From contig USFU01000026.1 of assembly GCA_900554135.1 (NCBI GenBank), positions 1 through 15,283 on the forward strand: DNA of 15,283 nt, written 5' to 3'. Shown here in pieces: positions 5,310-12,574 of this stretch. The position numbers and the translations under genes are program-made. How positions within the stretch are numbered: position 1 is the first letter of the stretch; each line of letters opens with the position of its first letter. The DNA is from an uncultured Collinsella sp. GTDB lineage: Bacteria; Actinomycetota; Coriobacteriia; Coriobacteriales; Coriobacteriaceae. A model generated the notes under the pieces. The model saw only the letters and a program-made list of their open reading frames with translations. It ran no database searches and was not told the DNA's origin.

Positions 5310-7289
5310 ATGAATCTTCACCTTTCTCAGTCTGATGGCTTTTTGCGTGTGGCGGCGGCGTCGCCGCAGATTCGCGTCGCCGATGTCGAGGGCAATGCCG
5401 AGGTTGCGTTAGCGGCTGCTCGCGCGGCTGTCGAGCGCGGCGTTCGTGCTCTGGTGCTGCCCGAGCTCAACTTGTGCGGCTATACCGCGGCCGATCTGTT
5501 CCATAACCGCACATTACTGCATGCCTGCGAGGCTGCTTTGGTGCATATCCTCGATGAGACTCGCGAGCTGCCGATTGTCTTTACCATCGGTCTTCCCGTT
5601 GCAGTTGCTGAGAATATCTACAACTGCGCCGCCGTGTGCTGCGCGGGTGAGCTTTTGGGCCTCACGGCCAAGAAGTATCTGCCCAACTATGGCGAGTTCT
5701 ATGAGCGCCGTTGGTTTGCTCCGGCGCCTGCGGATCCCGTGTGGGTTGAATTTGCCGGTCAGGGTCCGGTCCCGTTGGGTTCGGGGCTTGTCTACCATTG
5801 CTGTGATGAGGGCGCCGAGGACCTGGTGCTGGGCGTTGAGGTCTGTGAGGACCTGTGGGTGCCGGCACCTCCTTCGACCGAGATGGCGCTTGCCGGTGCC
5901 ACGGTGATTCTCAACCCGTCGGCCTCGGACGAGATTATCGGCAAGGCGGATTACCGCCGCAGCCTTATCTCTAACCAAAGCGCGCGCCTGTACTGCGCCT
6001 ATGCCTACGCGGACGCGAGCGAGGGCGAGTCCACGACCGATATGGTCTTTGCGGGCGAGAACCTCGTCTATGAAAACGGATCTAAGCTCGCCGCCACGAA
6101 GCTCCTCACCTGCGATATGGCGGTGGCCGACGTCGATCTTGACCGTCTGGTTGCCGAGCGCCGTCGCTCGACGACGTGGACGCGTCCGGACGATGCGCCG
6201 GAGGCCACGACCGTTGAGTTTTCGTTTGAGGGAACGCTCACCGAAGATCCCGCCTTGCGCGATGCCTGCGATATCGACCGCGTCTTCCCGCGCGCGCCAT
6301 TCGTTCCGGCGGATCATGGTGACCTGGCCGAGCGCTGCGAGACCATCCTCGACCTGCAGACCGCCGGCCTCAAGACCCGCTTGGCCCATACGGGTACCAA
6401 AGCGGCCGTCATCGGCCTTTCGGGCGGTCTCGATTCCACGCTGGCGCTGCTCGTGACCGTTCGTGCGTTCGACGCCCTAGGCCTGCCGCGCACGGGCATC
6501 ACGGCCGTCTCCATGCCGGGCTTTGGAACGACGCATCGCACTAAGTCCAATGCCGAGTCGCTCGCCCGCGACCTGGGTGTGAGCTTCCGCGAGGTCTCGA
6601 TCCATGCAGCCGTGGAGCAGCATTTTAAGGACATCGAGCACGACCCGGCCGTCCAGGATGTGACCTATGAGAACAGCCAAGCGCGCGAGCGCACGCAGAT
6701 CCTTATGGACCTCGCTAACCAAGCGGGCGGCTTTGTCATCGGCACGGGCGACCTGTCCGAGCTGGCGCTCGGCTGGGCCACGTACAACGGTGACCACATG
6801 AGCATGTATGCCGTCAACGCGAGCGTGCCCAAGACGCTCGTGCGCCATCTGGTTCGCTATGCGGCCGATGTCTTTGGCGGTCGCATCGCCACCACGCTGC
6901 TCGATATTCTCGACACACCGGTGTCGCCCGAGCTTTTGCCGCCGACGGGCGATGGCGAGATCGCTCAGAAAACCGAGGATCTGGTGGGTCCGTACGAGCT
7001 GCACGACTATTTCCTCTATTACCTACTGCGTTTTGGCTTTGAGCCGGGCAAGATCTACCGCATGGCGCTCAAGAGCTTTGAGGGCGTCTACGACGAGGTT
7101 ACGATTCACACGTGGCTTCGTACGTTCTACCGTCGCTTCTTTGCCCAGCAGTTTAAGCGCAGTTGCCTGCCCGACGGTCCCAAGGTGGGCTCGGTCACGC
7201 TCAGCCCGCGCGGTGACTGGCGCATGCCGAGCGACGCCAGCTCACGTCTGTGGCTTGCGCAGATCGACGCACTGCGCCCGGCCGAGTAA
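5310..7289 (+). CDS. nadE: Glutamine-dependent NAD+ synthetase
   Basis: Makes NAD+ from deamido-NAD+, ATP and glutamine, the last step of NAD synthesis. The N-terminal part (about 10-290) is a nitrilase-fold glutaminase with the Glu-Lys-Cys triad visible: E52 in LPELNLCGY, K121 in AKKYLPNYGEFYERR and C179 in VEVCEDLW. The C-terminal part (about 340-659) is the ATP-pyrophosphatase synthetase domain, with the P-loop SGGLDS at 371-376. GTGDLSELALGWATYNGDHM and a C-terminal FKRSCLPDGPKVG follow, as expected. The start at 5310 (659 aa) is chosen because CGGGAG lies 7 nt before it. The in-frame ATG at 5283 lacks a ribosome binding site and would add 9 residues. With this start, E52 and K121 have the same numbers I recall for the M. 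tuberculosis enzyme. A terminator hairpin follows at 7378. Confidence 0.96.
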   Translation: MNLHLSQSDGFLRVAAASPQIRVADVEGNAEVALAAARAAVERGVRALVLPELNLCGYTAADLFHNRTLLHACEAALVHILDETRELPIVFTIGLPVAVAENIYNCAAVCCAGELLGLTAKKYLPNYGEFYERRWFAPAPADPVWVEFAGQGPVPLGSGLVYHCCDEGAEDLVLGVEVCEDLWVPAPPSTEMALAGATVILNPSASDEIIGKADYRRSLISNQSARLYCAYAYADASEGESTTDMVFAGENLVYENGSKLAATKLLTCDMAVADVDLDRLVAERRRSTTWTRPDDAPEATTVEFSFEGTLTEDPALRDACDIDRVFPRAPFVPADHGDLAERCETILDLQTAGLKTRLAHTGTKAAVIGLSGGLDSTLALLVTVRAFDALGLPRTGITAVSMPGFGTTHRTKSNAESLARDLGVSFREVSIHAAVEQHFKDIEHDPAVQDVTYENSQARERTQILMDLANQAGGFVIGTGDLSELALGWATYNGDHMSMYAVNASVPKTLVRHLVRYAADVFGGRIATTLLDILDTPVSPELLPPTGDGEIAQKTEDLVGPYELHDYFLYYLLRFGFEPGKIYRMALKSFEGVYDEVTIHTWLRTFYRRFFAQQFKRSCLPDGPKVGSVTLSPRGDWRMPSDASSRLWLAQIDALRPAE

Positions 7290-7377
7290 CACCGCGCCCC
7301 GATTGGCTAAGGTTGTCTAAATTGAACCAAAACAGAGGATTCTAGCGTTACACTTTTGCAATCTGATGGCCCGTATC

Positions 7378-7410
7378 ACGCGGCGCTCTTGTCGGAGCGC
7401 CGCGTTTTTT
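7378..7410 (+). terminator. Intrinsic terminator between nadE and the aminotransferase gene
   Basis: ACGCGGCGCTC (7378-7388) pairs perfectly with GAGCGCCGCGT (7395-7405) around a 6-nt loop, followed by six T (7405-7410). It is about 90 nt after the nadE stop. Only 6 nt separate its T-run from the AAAGG ribosome binding site (7417-7421) of the next gene. A promoter for that gene, if separate, must therefore lie upstream of or inside the hairpin, making the hairpin part of its leader. TACACT at 7349-7354 is a weak -10-like match. Confidence 0.9.
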
Positions 7411-7428
7411 GTATCGAAAGGTGGCACC

Positions 7429-8592
7429 ATGCAGGCATCGCAGCGTCTCGACCGCTTTGGCGCGGAGGTTTTCGCCTCGCTCAACAACAAGCTTCTTGCA
7501 TTGAAGGCCCAGGGCAAGACCATTTACAACATGAGCGTGGGCACGCCCGACTTTAAGCCGTACGACCACGTGGTCGAGGCACTCACGCAAGCAGCCCAAG
7601 ATCCCGAGATGTGGAAGTATGCCCTGCGCGACCTGCCCGAACTCAAGCAAGCTGTGTGCGATTACTATGAGCGTCGCTTTGGCGTTTCGGGCATTACGCC
7701 GTCCATGGTGCAGTCGTGCAACGGCACGCAGGAGGGCGTGGGCCATTTGGGCCTGGCTCTGCTCGATCCGGGTGATACCATCCTGGTGCCCGATCCGTGC
7801 TATCCGGTCTTTGAGGCGGGCGCTAAGATTGCCGACGCCAAGCTCGAGTACTATCCGCTGGTTGCCGAGCACAATTACCTGCCCTATGTTGCGGGTATCG
7901 ATCCCGAGGTCGCTGACCGTGCCAAGTACATGATCGTGTCGCTGCCCGCCAACCCGGTAGGTTCGGTGGGCACGCCCGAGGTCTACGAGGAGATCATCGC
8001 CTTCGCCCGCGAGCACGACCTGTTGATCGTCCACGACAACGCCTATTCGGACATCGTGTTCGACGGCGAGCCGGGCGGCAGTTTCTTGCAGTATCCCGGT
8101 GCGCTCGAGGTGGGCGTGGAGTTCTTCTCGCTCTCCAAGTCGTTTAACGTCACCGGCGCACGCATCGGCTTTTTGGTCGGCCGCGAGGACGTGGTCTCGG
8201 CCTTCGCCAAGCTGCGCAGCCAGATCGACTTTGGCATGTTCTTCCCGATCCAGAAGGCGGCTATTGCTTGCCTGAACGGTCCGCGCGATGAGGTCGAGGC
8301 GCAGCGCCTGAAGTACCAGGAGCGTCGCGATGCCCTGTGCGACGGTCTTGAGGGCCTGGGCTGGGAGCGCCCCAACGCTCATGGCTCCATGTTTGTGTGG
8401 GCAAAGCTTCCCGGCGGCCGCACCGACTCGATGGCGTTTTGCGAGGAGCTCATGGAGAAGGCCGGAGTCGTCGTGACGCCGGGCGCGAGCTTTGGCCCCT
8501 CGGGCGAGGGGCACGTGCGTATGGCGCTGGTGCTGCCGCCCGACCAGATTGCGCTGGCAGTCGAGGCTATTCACGAAGCGGGCCTGTATTAG
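7429..8592 (+). CDS. Class I/II PLP aminotransferase, LL-diaminopimelate aminotransferase-like
   Basis: The start at 7429 (387 aa, MQASQRLDRFG) is favoured by AAAGGTGG just upstream. An earlier in-frame ATG at 7366 would translate through the terminator hairpin. Fold-type I hallmarks are all visible: N175 in PANPVGS, D203 and Y206 in HDNAYSD, the PLP lysine K237 in SLSKSFNVTGARIGF, and the carboxylate-binding R364 in GHVRMAL. Motifs such as LRDLPELKQAV, LDPGDTILVPDPCYPV and VVVTPGASFGPSGEGHVRMA resemble the DapL group (LL-DAP aminotransferase and related archaeal/bacterial enzymes). Aspartate or alanine aminotransferases of the same subfamily are alternatives. The DAP genes at the right end of this window use the acetylase route (dapH), which needs an N-acetyl-amino-ketopimelate aminotransferase, so this enzyme could serve either step. 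Specificity cannot be settled from sequence alone. Confidence 0.88.
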   Translation: MQASQRLDRFGAEVFASLNNKLLALKAQGKTIYNMSVGTPDFKPYDHVVEALTQAAQDPEMWKYALRDLPELKQAVCDYYERRFGVSGITPSMVQSCNGTQEGVGHLGLALLDPGDTILVPDPCYPVFEAGAKIADAKLEYYPLVAEHNYLPYVAGIDPEVADRAKYMIVSLPANPVGSVGTPEVYEEIIAFAREHDLLIVHDNAYSDIVFDGEPGGSFLQYPGALEVGVEFFSLSKSFNVTGARIGFLVGREDVVSAFAKLRSQIDFGMFFPIQKAAIACLNGPRDEVEAQRLKYQERRDALCDGLEGLGWERPNAHGSMFVWAKLPGGRTDSMAFCEELMEKAGVVVTPGASFGPSGEGHVRMALVLPPDQIALAVEAIHEAGLY

Positions 8593-8638
8593 GGATTCGT
8601 TTCTGCGAGTCAATAGTTCGAAACCGATTTCGTGCAGT

Positions 8639-8703
8639 TATTATACGAATTCTGCAAACAATTTCGGTAAACGGTCGATATTTGGCTGCAATAGGAGCAT
8701 AAT
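8639..8703 (+). promoter_or_regulatory. AT-rich upstream region of ldh with -10-like hexamers
   Basis: The 199-nt gap between the aminotransferase gene and ldh is AT-richer than its surroundings. TATTAT at 8639-8644 and CATAAT at 8698-8703 are plausible -10 elements, but neither has a good -35 at 16-18 nt. No Rex-like site (TTGTGA-n-TCACAA) was found, although ldh genes are often redox-controlled. The location is tentative. Confidence 0.25.
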
Positions 8704-8735
8704 CAAAGTCCCGATTGGATGTATTGGGATTACGG

Positions 8736-8765
8736 CAAGCCGCTCGGGTCGCCCTGGGCGGTTTG
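8736..8765 (+). terminator. Leader hairpin before ldh, weak terminator-like
   Basis: CAAGCCGC (8736-8743) pairs with GCGGTTTG (8758-8765) with one G-T wobble, and an inner GGG/CCC (8746-8748 with 8752-8754) caps it. The sequence after it is T-rich (GTTTGTTTG) but not a clean U-run. It could end aminotransferase transcripts or act in the ldh leader, as it stops 15 nt before the ldh ribosome binding site. Confidence 0.35.
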
Positions 8766-8791
8766 TTTGTGGAGAGAGATGGGAGTTTGTA

Positions 8792-9742
8792 ATGGTTAAC
8801 GAGAAGAAGGTCGCTATTGTCGGCTGCGGTTTCGTCGGTTCGTCTTCGGCGTTCGCACTGATGCAGAGCGGTCTGTTCTCCGAGATGGTCCTCATCGACG
8901 TGGACAAGAACCGCGCCGAGGGCGAGGCCCTGGACATCGCGCACGGCATGACGTTTGCCGAGCCGATGAAGATCTACGCTGGCGATTACTCTGATGTCGC
9001 CGATGCCGCCATGATCGTCGTCACCGCTGGCGCTGCCCAGAAGCCCGGCGAGACCCGCCTGGACCTGGTCAACAAGAACGTCAGCATCTTTAAGTCCATT
9101 ATTCCCGAGATTAAAAAGTCCGGCTTTGACGGCATCCTGCTGATCGTCTCTAACCCGGTTGACGTTCTGACCTACGCCGCCATCAAGATGTCCGGCCTGC
9201 CCGAGGGCCACGTTATCGGTTCCGGCACCGTGCTCGACACCGGTCGTCTGCAGCAGATGCTCGGTGCCCACGTCGAGGTCGATCCGCGCGACGTTCAGGC
9301 TTACGTCATGGGCGAGCACGGCGACTCCGAGTTCGTCGCTTGGTCCAGCGCCCAGGTTGCCGGCGTGCCGCTGAGCACCTTCTGCGAGCTTCACGGCCAT
9401 CTGGAGCACGAGGCTGCCGAGAAGCGTATCGCCGAGGACGTCAAGAACTCCGCCTACACCATCATCGAGAAGAAGCACGCCACCTACTACGGCGTCGCCA
9501 TGGCCGTTAAGCGCATCTGCACCGCTGTCATGCGTGACGAGCAGACCGTGCTGCCCGTTTCCTCGCTCATGGTGGGCGAGTATGGCCTGTCCGACCTGGC
9601 TATCTCCATGCCGACCGTCGTCGGCCGCGACGGCGTTGTCTGCCGCGTCCCCGTGCCGCTGAACGAGTCCGAGCAGAGCGAGCTCACCGCTTCTGCCAAG
9701 GCCCTCAAGGACATCATCGACAGCGTCGATTTCTCCTGCTAA
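8792..9742 (+). CDS. ldh: L-lactate dehydrogenase
   Basis: Reduces pyruvate to L-lactate with NADH, regenerating NAD+ during fermentation in the cytoplasm. The 316-aa length is standard. The Rossmann motif GCGFVG (11-16) is followed by the NAD-ribose-binding D36. Q83 in AAQKPGETR marks lactate rather than malate specificity, and R89 in the same loop is the mobile substrate arginine. D149 and R152 (LDTGRLQ) and the catalytic H176 (GEHGDSE) complete the active site; T229 lies in HATYYG. The start is fixed by GGGAG at 8781-8785, 6 nt before the ATG. The open frame continues 100 codons upstream, but that part reads through the intergenic region and is not protein-like. Codon use is strongly biased to C/G-ending codons, consistent with high expression. 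It is monocistronic with a strong terminator. Confidence 0.97.
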   Translation: MVNEKKVAIVGCGFVGSSSAFALMQSGLFSEMVLIDVDKNRAEGEALDIAHGMTFAEPMKIYAGDYSDVADAAMIVVTAGAAQKPGETRLDLVNKNVSIFKSIIPEIKKSGFDGILLIVSNPVDVLTYAAIKMSGLPEGHVIGSGTVLDTGRLQQMLGAHVEVDPRDVQAYVMGEHGDSEFVAWSSAQVAGVPLSTFCELHGHLEHEAAEKRIAEDVKNSAYTIIEKKHATYYGVAMAVKRICTAVMRDEQTVLPVSSLMVGEYGLSDLAISMPTVVGRDGVVCRVPVPLNESEQSELTASAKALKDIIDSVDFSC

Positions 9743-9772
9743 AACTCGCTCGTTTGCCAGCAAGCTACAATG

Positions 9773-9807
9773 AAGGCGCCCAGGCCCCACGGCCCGGGCG
9801 CCTTTTT
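9773..9807 (+). terminator. Intrinsic terminator of ldh
   Basis: AAGGCGCCC (9773-9781) pairs with GGGCGCCTT (9796-9804). After one A/C mismatch, GGCC/GGCC (9783-9786 with 9791-9794) extends the stem to a CCAC loop. Five T (9803-9807) follow. It lies about 30 nt after the ldh stop. Confidence 0.93.
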
Positions 9808-9881
9808 GGTGCATTGGGGTCAGATTACTTTGCACCAAAAAGGGCGCGATTGGTGCAAACAAGCCTGACCCCAATGCACCA
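9807..9881. repeat. Nested palindromic element, REP/MITE-like
   Basis: The outer arms TGGTGCATTGGGGTCAG (9807-9823) and CTGACCCCAATGCACCA (9865-9881) are perfect 17-bp reverse complements. Inside them TTTGCACCAA (9829-9838) and TTGGTGCAAA (9850-9859) form a second perfect 10-bp stem. The hexamer GGTGCA or its complement occurs four times. The element starts on the last T of the ldh terminator and ends 18 nt before the next gene's GTG. The GGGGTCAG/CTGACCCC core resembles palindromes I associate with REP-type elements mobilised by RAYT (Y1) transposases. No transposase is in the window, so this origin is inference. Confidence 0.85.
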
Positions 9882-9898
9882 TTGTTGATGGGAGAGCC

Positions 9899-11059
9899 GT
9901 GTCGGATTCGCCTAACTTTTTGACCTATGCCCAGACGGCGTTTGATTCGTTTGAGGAGCGGACGTTCTGCGCGGTGGACAGCCTGGTGTTTGCATGGCTG
10001 TCGTATTTGCGCTTGCCGGGGGATATGCCGGAGCTTGCCGGCTGGCAGGGACTGGACGTGCGCGAGCTGCTGCGTGCCGAGTGCTACCAGGACATGATTG
10101 GCGACCTGTGGGACCCGGAGGGGAGCCGTGCCTTACTGGAGGCTGTGGCGGCAAGCCCTCGCTACCGTGGCGTGCGCGTGTGCGGTTATCGTGCCGTGAA
10201 CGATGTGTCGATGACGGAGCAATTTGCAGCCATGACGTTCAGATTTCCGGCAGGATTTAGCTACCTTTCCTTCCGCGGGACCGACAGTACGATCGTGGGC
10301 TGGAAAGAGGACTTTAACATGGCGTTCCGGTGCCCCGTGCCCTCCCAGGAATCTGCGGCGTGCTATGTGGACGAGGCGGCAGACGCAATAGACGGGCCGC
10401 TCTTGTGCGGAGGGCACTCCAAGGGAGGCAACTTGGCGGTGTATGGCGCGGCGATGTGCTCTGACGCTGCTGGTGACCGAATTGAGAGGGCCTTCTCGCA
10501 TGATGGCCCCGGCTTTGTCGAGGAGTTCCTGAGTGGCGACGCCTTTGCGGGCCTGTCCGGTCGCATCGATAAAACCCTGCCGCAGTCGTCGATTTTCGGC
10601 ATGATGTTCGAGGCGCAGGAGGACTACGCCATTGTCGAGAGCACGGAGTTCAGCCTGCTGCAGCACAATCCCTTTAGCTGGGTCGTTGACGGCTGCGACT
10701 TTGTGTATTGCGAGCGCCTGTCTGCTGGCGCTCGATACGTCGATAGCTCTATTCGCGAGATGCTGCTTGCAGTGGGGCCTGCCGAGCGCGAGCGCTTTGT
10801 AGACGCGCTGTTCTCCGTGTTTGAGGCCACGGGCGCCGAACGGTTTGCGGATATCGCGGGGAATCTGCGCGAGAGCCTGCCGGTGATGCTCCAGACGGCT
10901 CAAGGCTTCGACAAAGATACGCGCCGTTTTATCTCGCAGACTATCGCAGCGATCCTTAAGTGCGCGCTGCTGCCCAAACGCCCTGAACTCAACGTTCCTG
11001 CTACTGGCAAAAGTCTGGCAGAGCAGCTCGAGGCATGGCAGTCCGAGTTCCTGCACTAG
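9899..11059 (+). CDS. DUF2974 (Mbeg1-like) alpha/beta-hydrolase
   Basis: A 386-aa protein with no signal peptide or clear membrane helix. The nucleophile elbow GGHSKGGNLAVYGA puts the probable catalytic serine at S174. Upstream, FRGTDSTIVGWKEDFNMAF (125-143) is the other conserved block of DUF2974 proteins. HDGPGF (201-206) and LLQHNPFSW (about 253-261) contain candidate Asp/His partners. The region after about 290 is helical and less conserved. The family is lipase-like, but its substrate is unknown to me. The start is a GTG at 9899, preceded by GGGAG at 9890-9894 (short spacing). An ATG at 9888 is out of frame. No promoter was recognised; the palindrome at 9807-9881 would form much of the leader. 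The gene stands alone. Confidence 0.85.
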   Translation: MSDSPNFLTYAQTAFDSFEERTFCAVDSLVFAWLSYLRLPGDMPELAGWQGLDVRELLRAECYQDMIGDLWDPEGSRALLEAVAASPRYRGVRVCGYRAVNDVSMTEQFAAMTFRFPAGFSYLSFRGTDSTIVGWKEDFNMAFRCPVPSQESAACYVDEAADAIDGPLLCGGHSKGGNLAVYGAAMCSDAAGDRIERAFSHDGPGFVEEFLSGDAFAGLSGRIDKTLPQSSIFGMMFEAQEDYAIVESTEFSLLQHNPFSWVVDGCDFVYCERLSAGARYVDSSIREMLLAVGPAERERFVDALFSVFEATGAERFADIAGNLRESLPVMLQTAQGFDKDTRRFISQTIAAILKCALLPKRPELNVPATGKSLAEQLEAWQSEFLH

Positions 11060-11062
11060 CCA

Positions 11063-11076
11063 TTGGTGCATTGGGG
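11063..11076 (+). repeat. 14-nt copy of the 9807-9881 palindrome arm
   Basis: TTGGTGCATTGGGG here is identical to 9806-9819, the left arm of the nested palindrome, in the same orientation. It begins 4 nt after the stop codon of the hydrolase gene, so related sequences flank that gene on both sides. No matching inverted arm is present, which makes it a solo or decayed copy, or coincidence. Confidence 0.7.
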
Positions 11077-11089
11077 CGGGCTCGACCGC

Positions 11090-11095
11090 TATACT
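11090..11095 (+). promoter_or_regulatory. Likely -10 element of the nucleoid-protein gene
   Basis: TATACT matches the sigma-70-type -10 consensus at five of six positions and lies about 40 nt before the gene start. At 17 nt upstream the sequence is TGCATT, a poor -35 lying inside the 14-nt repeat copy. Confidence 0.4.
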
Positions 11096-11133
11096 GATTC
11101 GTGCTCAATTCTATCTAGAACGGAATGCCGTAT

Positions 11134-12138
11134 ATGAAAATCAATCACGCGATCTTGCATATCCTGGACTTTGACTCAGCCGTCAACGTCATGAGCCAAC
11201 GCGAGCTCGATATCGAGAACCGTACCGTGCGCAACTTCGTGACCACGCACCTGCGTCGCGCCCGTACGTCTGCCGATAACAAGCGTGCCACGTTTGCCGA
11301 GAACTCCGCATTTGGCGGCGAGCTCAAGGGCTATTTCTTTGGCGAGCGCGAGTTCGTGGACCTGTCGCAGCAGATTGCGGAGTTCATCTCCTCGGAGCTT
11401 ACCAAGGCCGAAAAGGCCGAGTCCACCGATGTCCTTGTTGCCGACTTTGACGATGACGAGGACGCTCGCTGGTTTGCTGTCATGTTACTTGGGTCCAAGC
11501 AGGCCTTTATGCACGAGGTTGGCCGCGAGGAGGGCGAGGTGCGCAACGACATCGCGCGCCACTATGCTATTCTGCCGAATCCTTCCCAAAAGGTGCCGAG
11601 CTACGCCATCGTGCGCGCGAGCACCATGGAAATCGGCTACGTGGACAAGAAGCGCAAGATCGCCGGCGAGGACCGCATGCTTATTCCTGACGGCCTGCTG
11701 CAGTGCGATACGGGCGTGTCGGGCAAGGAGGTCATCGACACCGTGACGCGCGTGGTCGAGGAGGTCGCCGAGGAGCACGGCGCAAACACGGCCGTGGCGC
11801 TCGCCAAGGTCAAAGCCGCTGTTGCCGAGAAGGTCGAAGACGACGAGGAACTGCCGCCCTGGGATATCGTCGACGAGGTCTTTGAGGACGAGCCGGTCAT
11901 CAAAGAGAGCGTGCGCGCGGCGCTGACCGAGGAGAAGGTGCCCGAGCGTGTGCCTGTGGAGCGCAAGCAGGTCGAGCGCGCGGCCGTGCGCAATCACAAG
12001 ATTCGTACCGATACGGGTATCGAGATCAGCTTCCCGGCCGAGATGGGCTCGAACTCCGAGTACATCGAGTTTGTCAACGAGCCCAACGGCCTCATCTCCA
12101 TCGAGCTCAAGAACATCGGAAGCATCGAGAACCGATAA
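11134..12138 (+). CDS. 37-kDa nucleoid-associated protein, NdpA/YejK family
   Basis: The sequence opens with MKINHAILHILDFDSAVNVM, typical of the NdpA/YejK-like nucleoid-associated family (PF04245 as I recall). Family-like features continue: SELDIEN-type early helix, NSAFGGELKGYFFGEREFVD, DDDEDARWFAVMLLGSKQAF and a hydrophobic, acidic C-terminal half ending EYIEFVNEPNGLISIELKNI. E. coli YejK associates with the nucleoid; its detailed role is not settled. I place the start at 11134 (334 aa), because ACGGA at 11120-11124 is correctly spaced and the family usually begins here. The ATG three codons upstream (11125) is a possible alternative. Residues about 240-300 are rich in Glu, Val and Lys, a likely flexible or helical insertion. 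No neighbour shares an operon with it. Confidence 0.85.
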   Translation: MKINHAILHILDFDSAVNVMSQRELDIENRTVRNFVTTHLRRARTSADNKRATFAENSAFGGELKGYFFGEREFVDLSQQIAEFISSELTKAEKAESTDVLVADFDDDEDARWFAVMLLGSKQAFMHEVGREEGEVRNDIARHYAILPNPSQKVPSYAIVRASTMEIGYVDKKRKIAGEDRMLIPDGLLQCDTGVSGKEVIDTVTRVVEEVAEEHGANTAVALAKVKAAVAEKVEDDEELPPWDIVDEVFEDEPVIKESVRAALTEEKVPERVPVERKQVERAAVRNHKIRTDTGIEISFPAEMGSNSEYIEFVNEPNGLISIELKNIGSIENR

Positions 12139-12160
12139 CCAATACTTTCTTTCGAAGAAA

Positions 12161-12206
12161 AATCTGGATTATATTTTGAAGTATACTTTGAAATATAATC
12201 CAGATT
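12161..12206. promoter_or_regulatory. 46-bp near-perfect dyad: probable operator/promoter of the toxin-antitoxin pair
   Basis: AATCTGGATTATATTT (12161-12176) is the exact reverse complement of 12191-12206. The central AAGTATACTT (12179-12188) is itself a perfect palindrome on the same axis. Only the two position pairs 12177/12190 and 12178/12189 break the symmetry. A consensus -10 TATAAT lies at 12194-12199, mirrored on the other strand at 12168-12173; no good -35 is visible. GGAGG (12214-12218) and the antitoxin ATG follow. Type II antitoxins commonly bind such dyads to repress their own operon. The right arm is followed by six T (12208-12213), so the same sequence could also terminate transcripts of the upstream gene. 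Confidence 0.8.
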
Positions 12207-12223
12207 ATTTTTTGGAGGTTCAG

Positions 12224-12574
12224 ATGTCCCCACTTGTTCTGGAAAAGCCGGTGTTTACAAAAGATCAGGTAGTTTCTGCCACCGAAGCGAGCAAGTCCTT
12301 ATCTGCCGTTCGCAAGCGTGCTAAGCGCGCGCCGCAGTTTATCGCCGATCATAACGACATCGATACCGTGATTATCGACTACGCCGCCTATGAGGAGATG
12401 TACGGCGCCCTGCAGTACCTTCGTGAACTTGAGCTTGATCGCATTGCGGCGAATCGAATCAAAAACGGACCACATGAGTTTATTCCGTTTGAAGATGCCC
12501 TGACTCCTGAGGAGCTCGCGGAGTTTGAATCGATGGACTCCGACGCGATTTCGGATGAGGATCTTTTCGAATGA
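12224..12574 (+). CDS. Type II antitoxin, Phd/YefM-like
   Basis: A 116-aa protein starting at the ATG 5 nt after GGAGG. The frame is open upstream through the dyad, but that part is not protein-like. Residues 18-62 (VSATEASKSLSAVRKRAKRA, then HNDIDTVIIDYAAYEEMY) match the Phd/YefM DNA-binding fold: a strand, a Ser/Arg-rich helix, then a strand with 'I-D-x-x-x-Y/E-x-M'. The C-terminal part (about 83-116; FIPFEDALTPEELAEFESMD) is very acidic, as expected of the segment that wraps and neutralises a basic toxin. Its stop overlaps the toxin start (ATGA), the usual antitoxin-first arrangement. It probably represses its own promoter through the dyad at 12161-12206. RelB-like antitoxins are an alternative class. 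Confidence 0.85.
   Translation: MSPLVLEKPVFTKDQVVSATEASKSLSAVRKRAKRAPQFIADHNDIDTVIIDYAAYEEMYGALQYLRELELDRIAANRIKNGPHEFIPFEDALTPEELAEFESMDSDAISDEDLFE

Noticed and set aside
7348..8613. Minus-strand open frame of 421 codons opposite the aminotransferase gene
   Set aside because: It is a high-GC antisense shadow of a clearly recognised enzyme.
8492..8791. 100-codon N-terminal extension of ldh
   Set aside because: The family length is about 315 aa, a good ribosome binding site precedes the ATG at 8792, and the extension overlaps the aminotransferase gene and an AT-rich leader.
8593..8791. Rex or CRP/FNR operator upstream of ldh
   Set aside because: No TTGTGA/TCACAA or TTGAT/ATCAA dyad could be found; only a loose TGCAG/CTGCA pair is present.
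8567..9874. Minus-strand open frame of 435 codons opposite ldh
   Set aside because: It is an antisense shadow; it crosses the ldh terminator and the palindrome and shows no domain.
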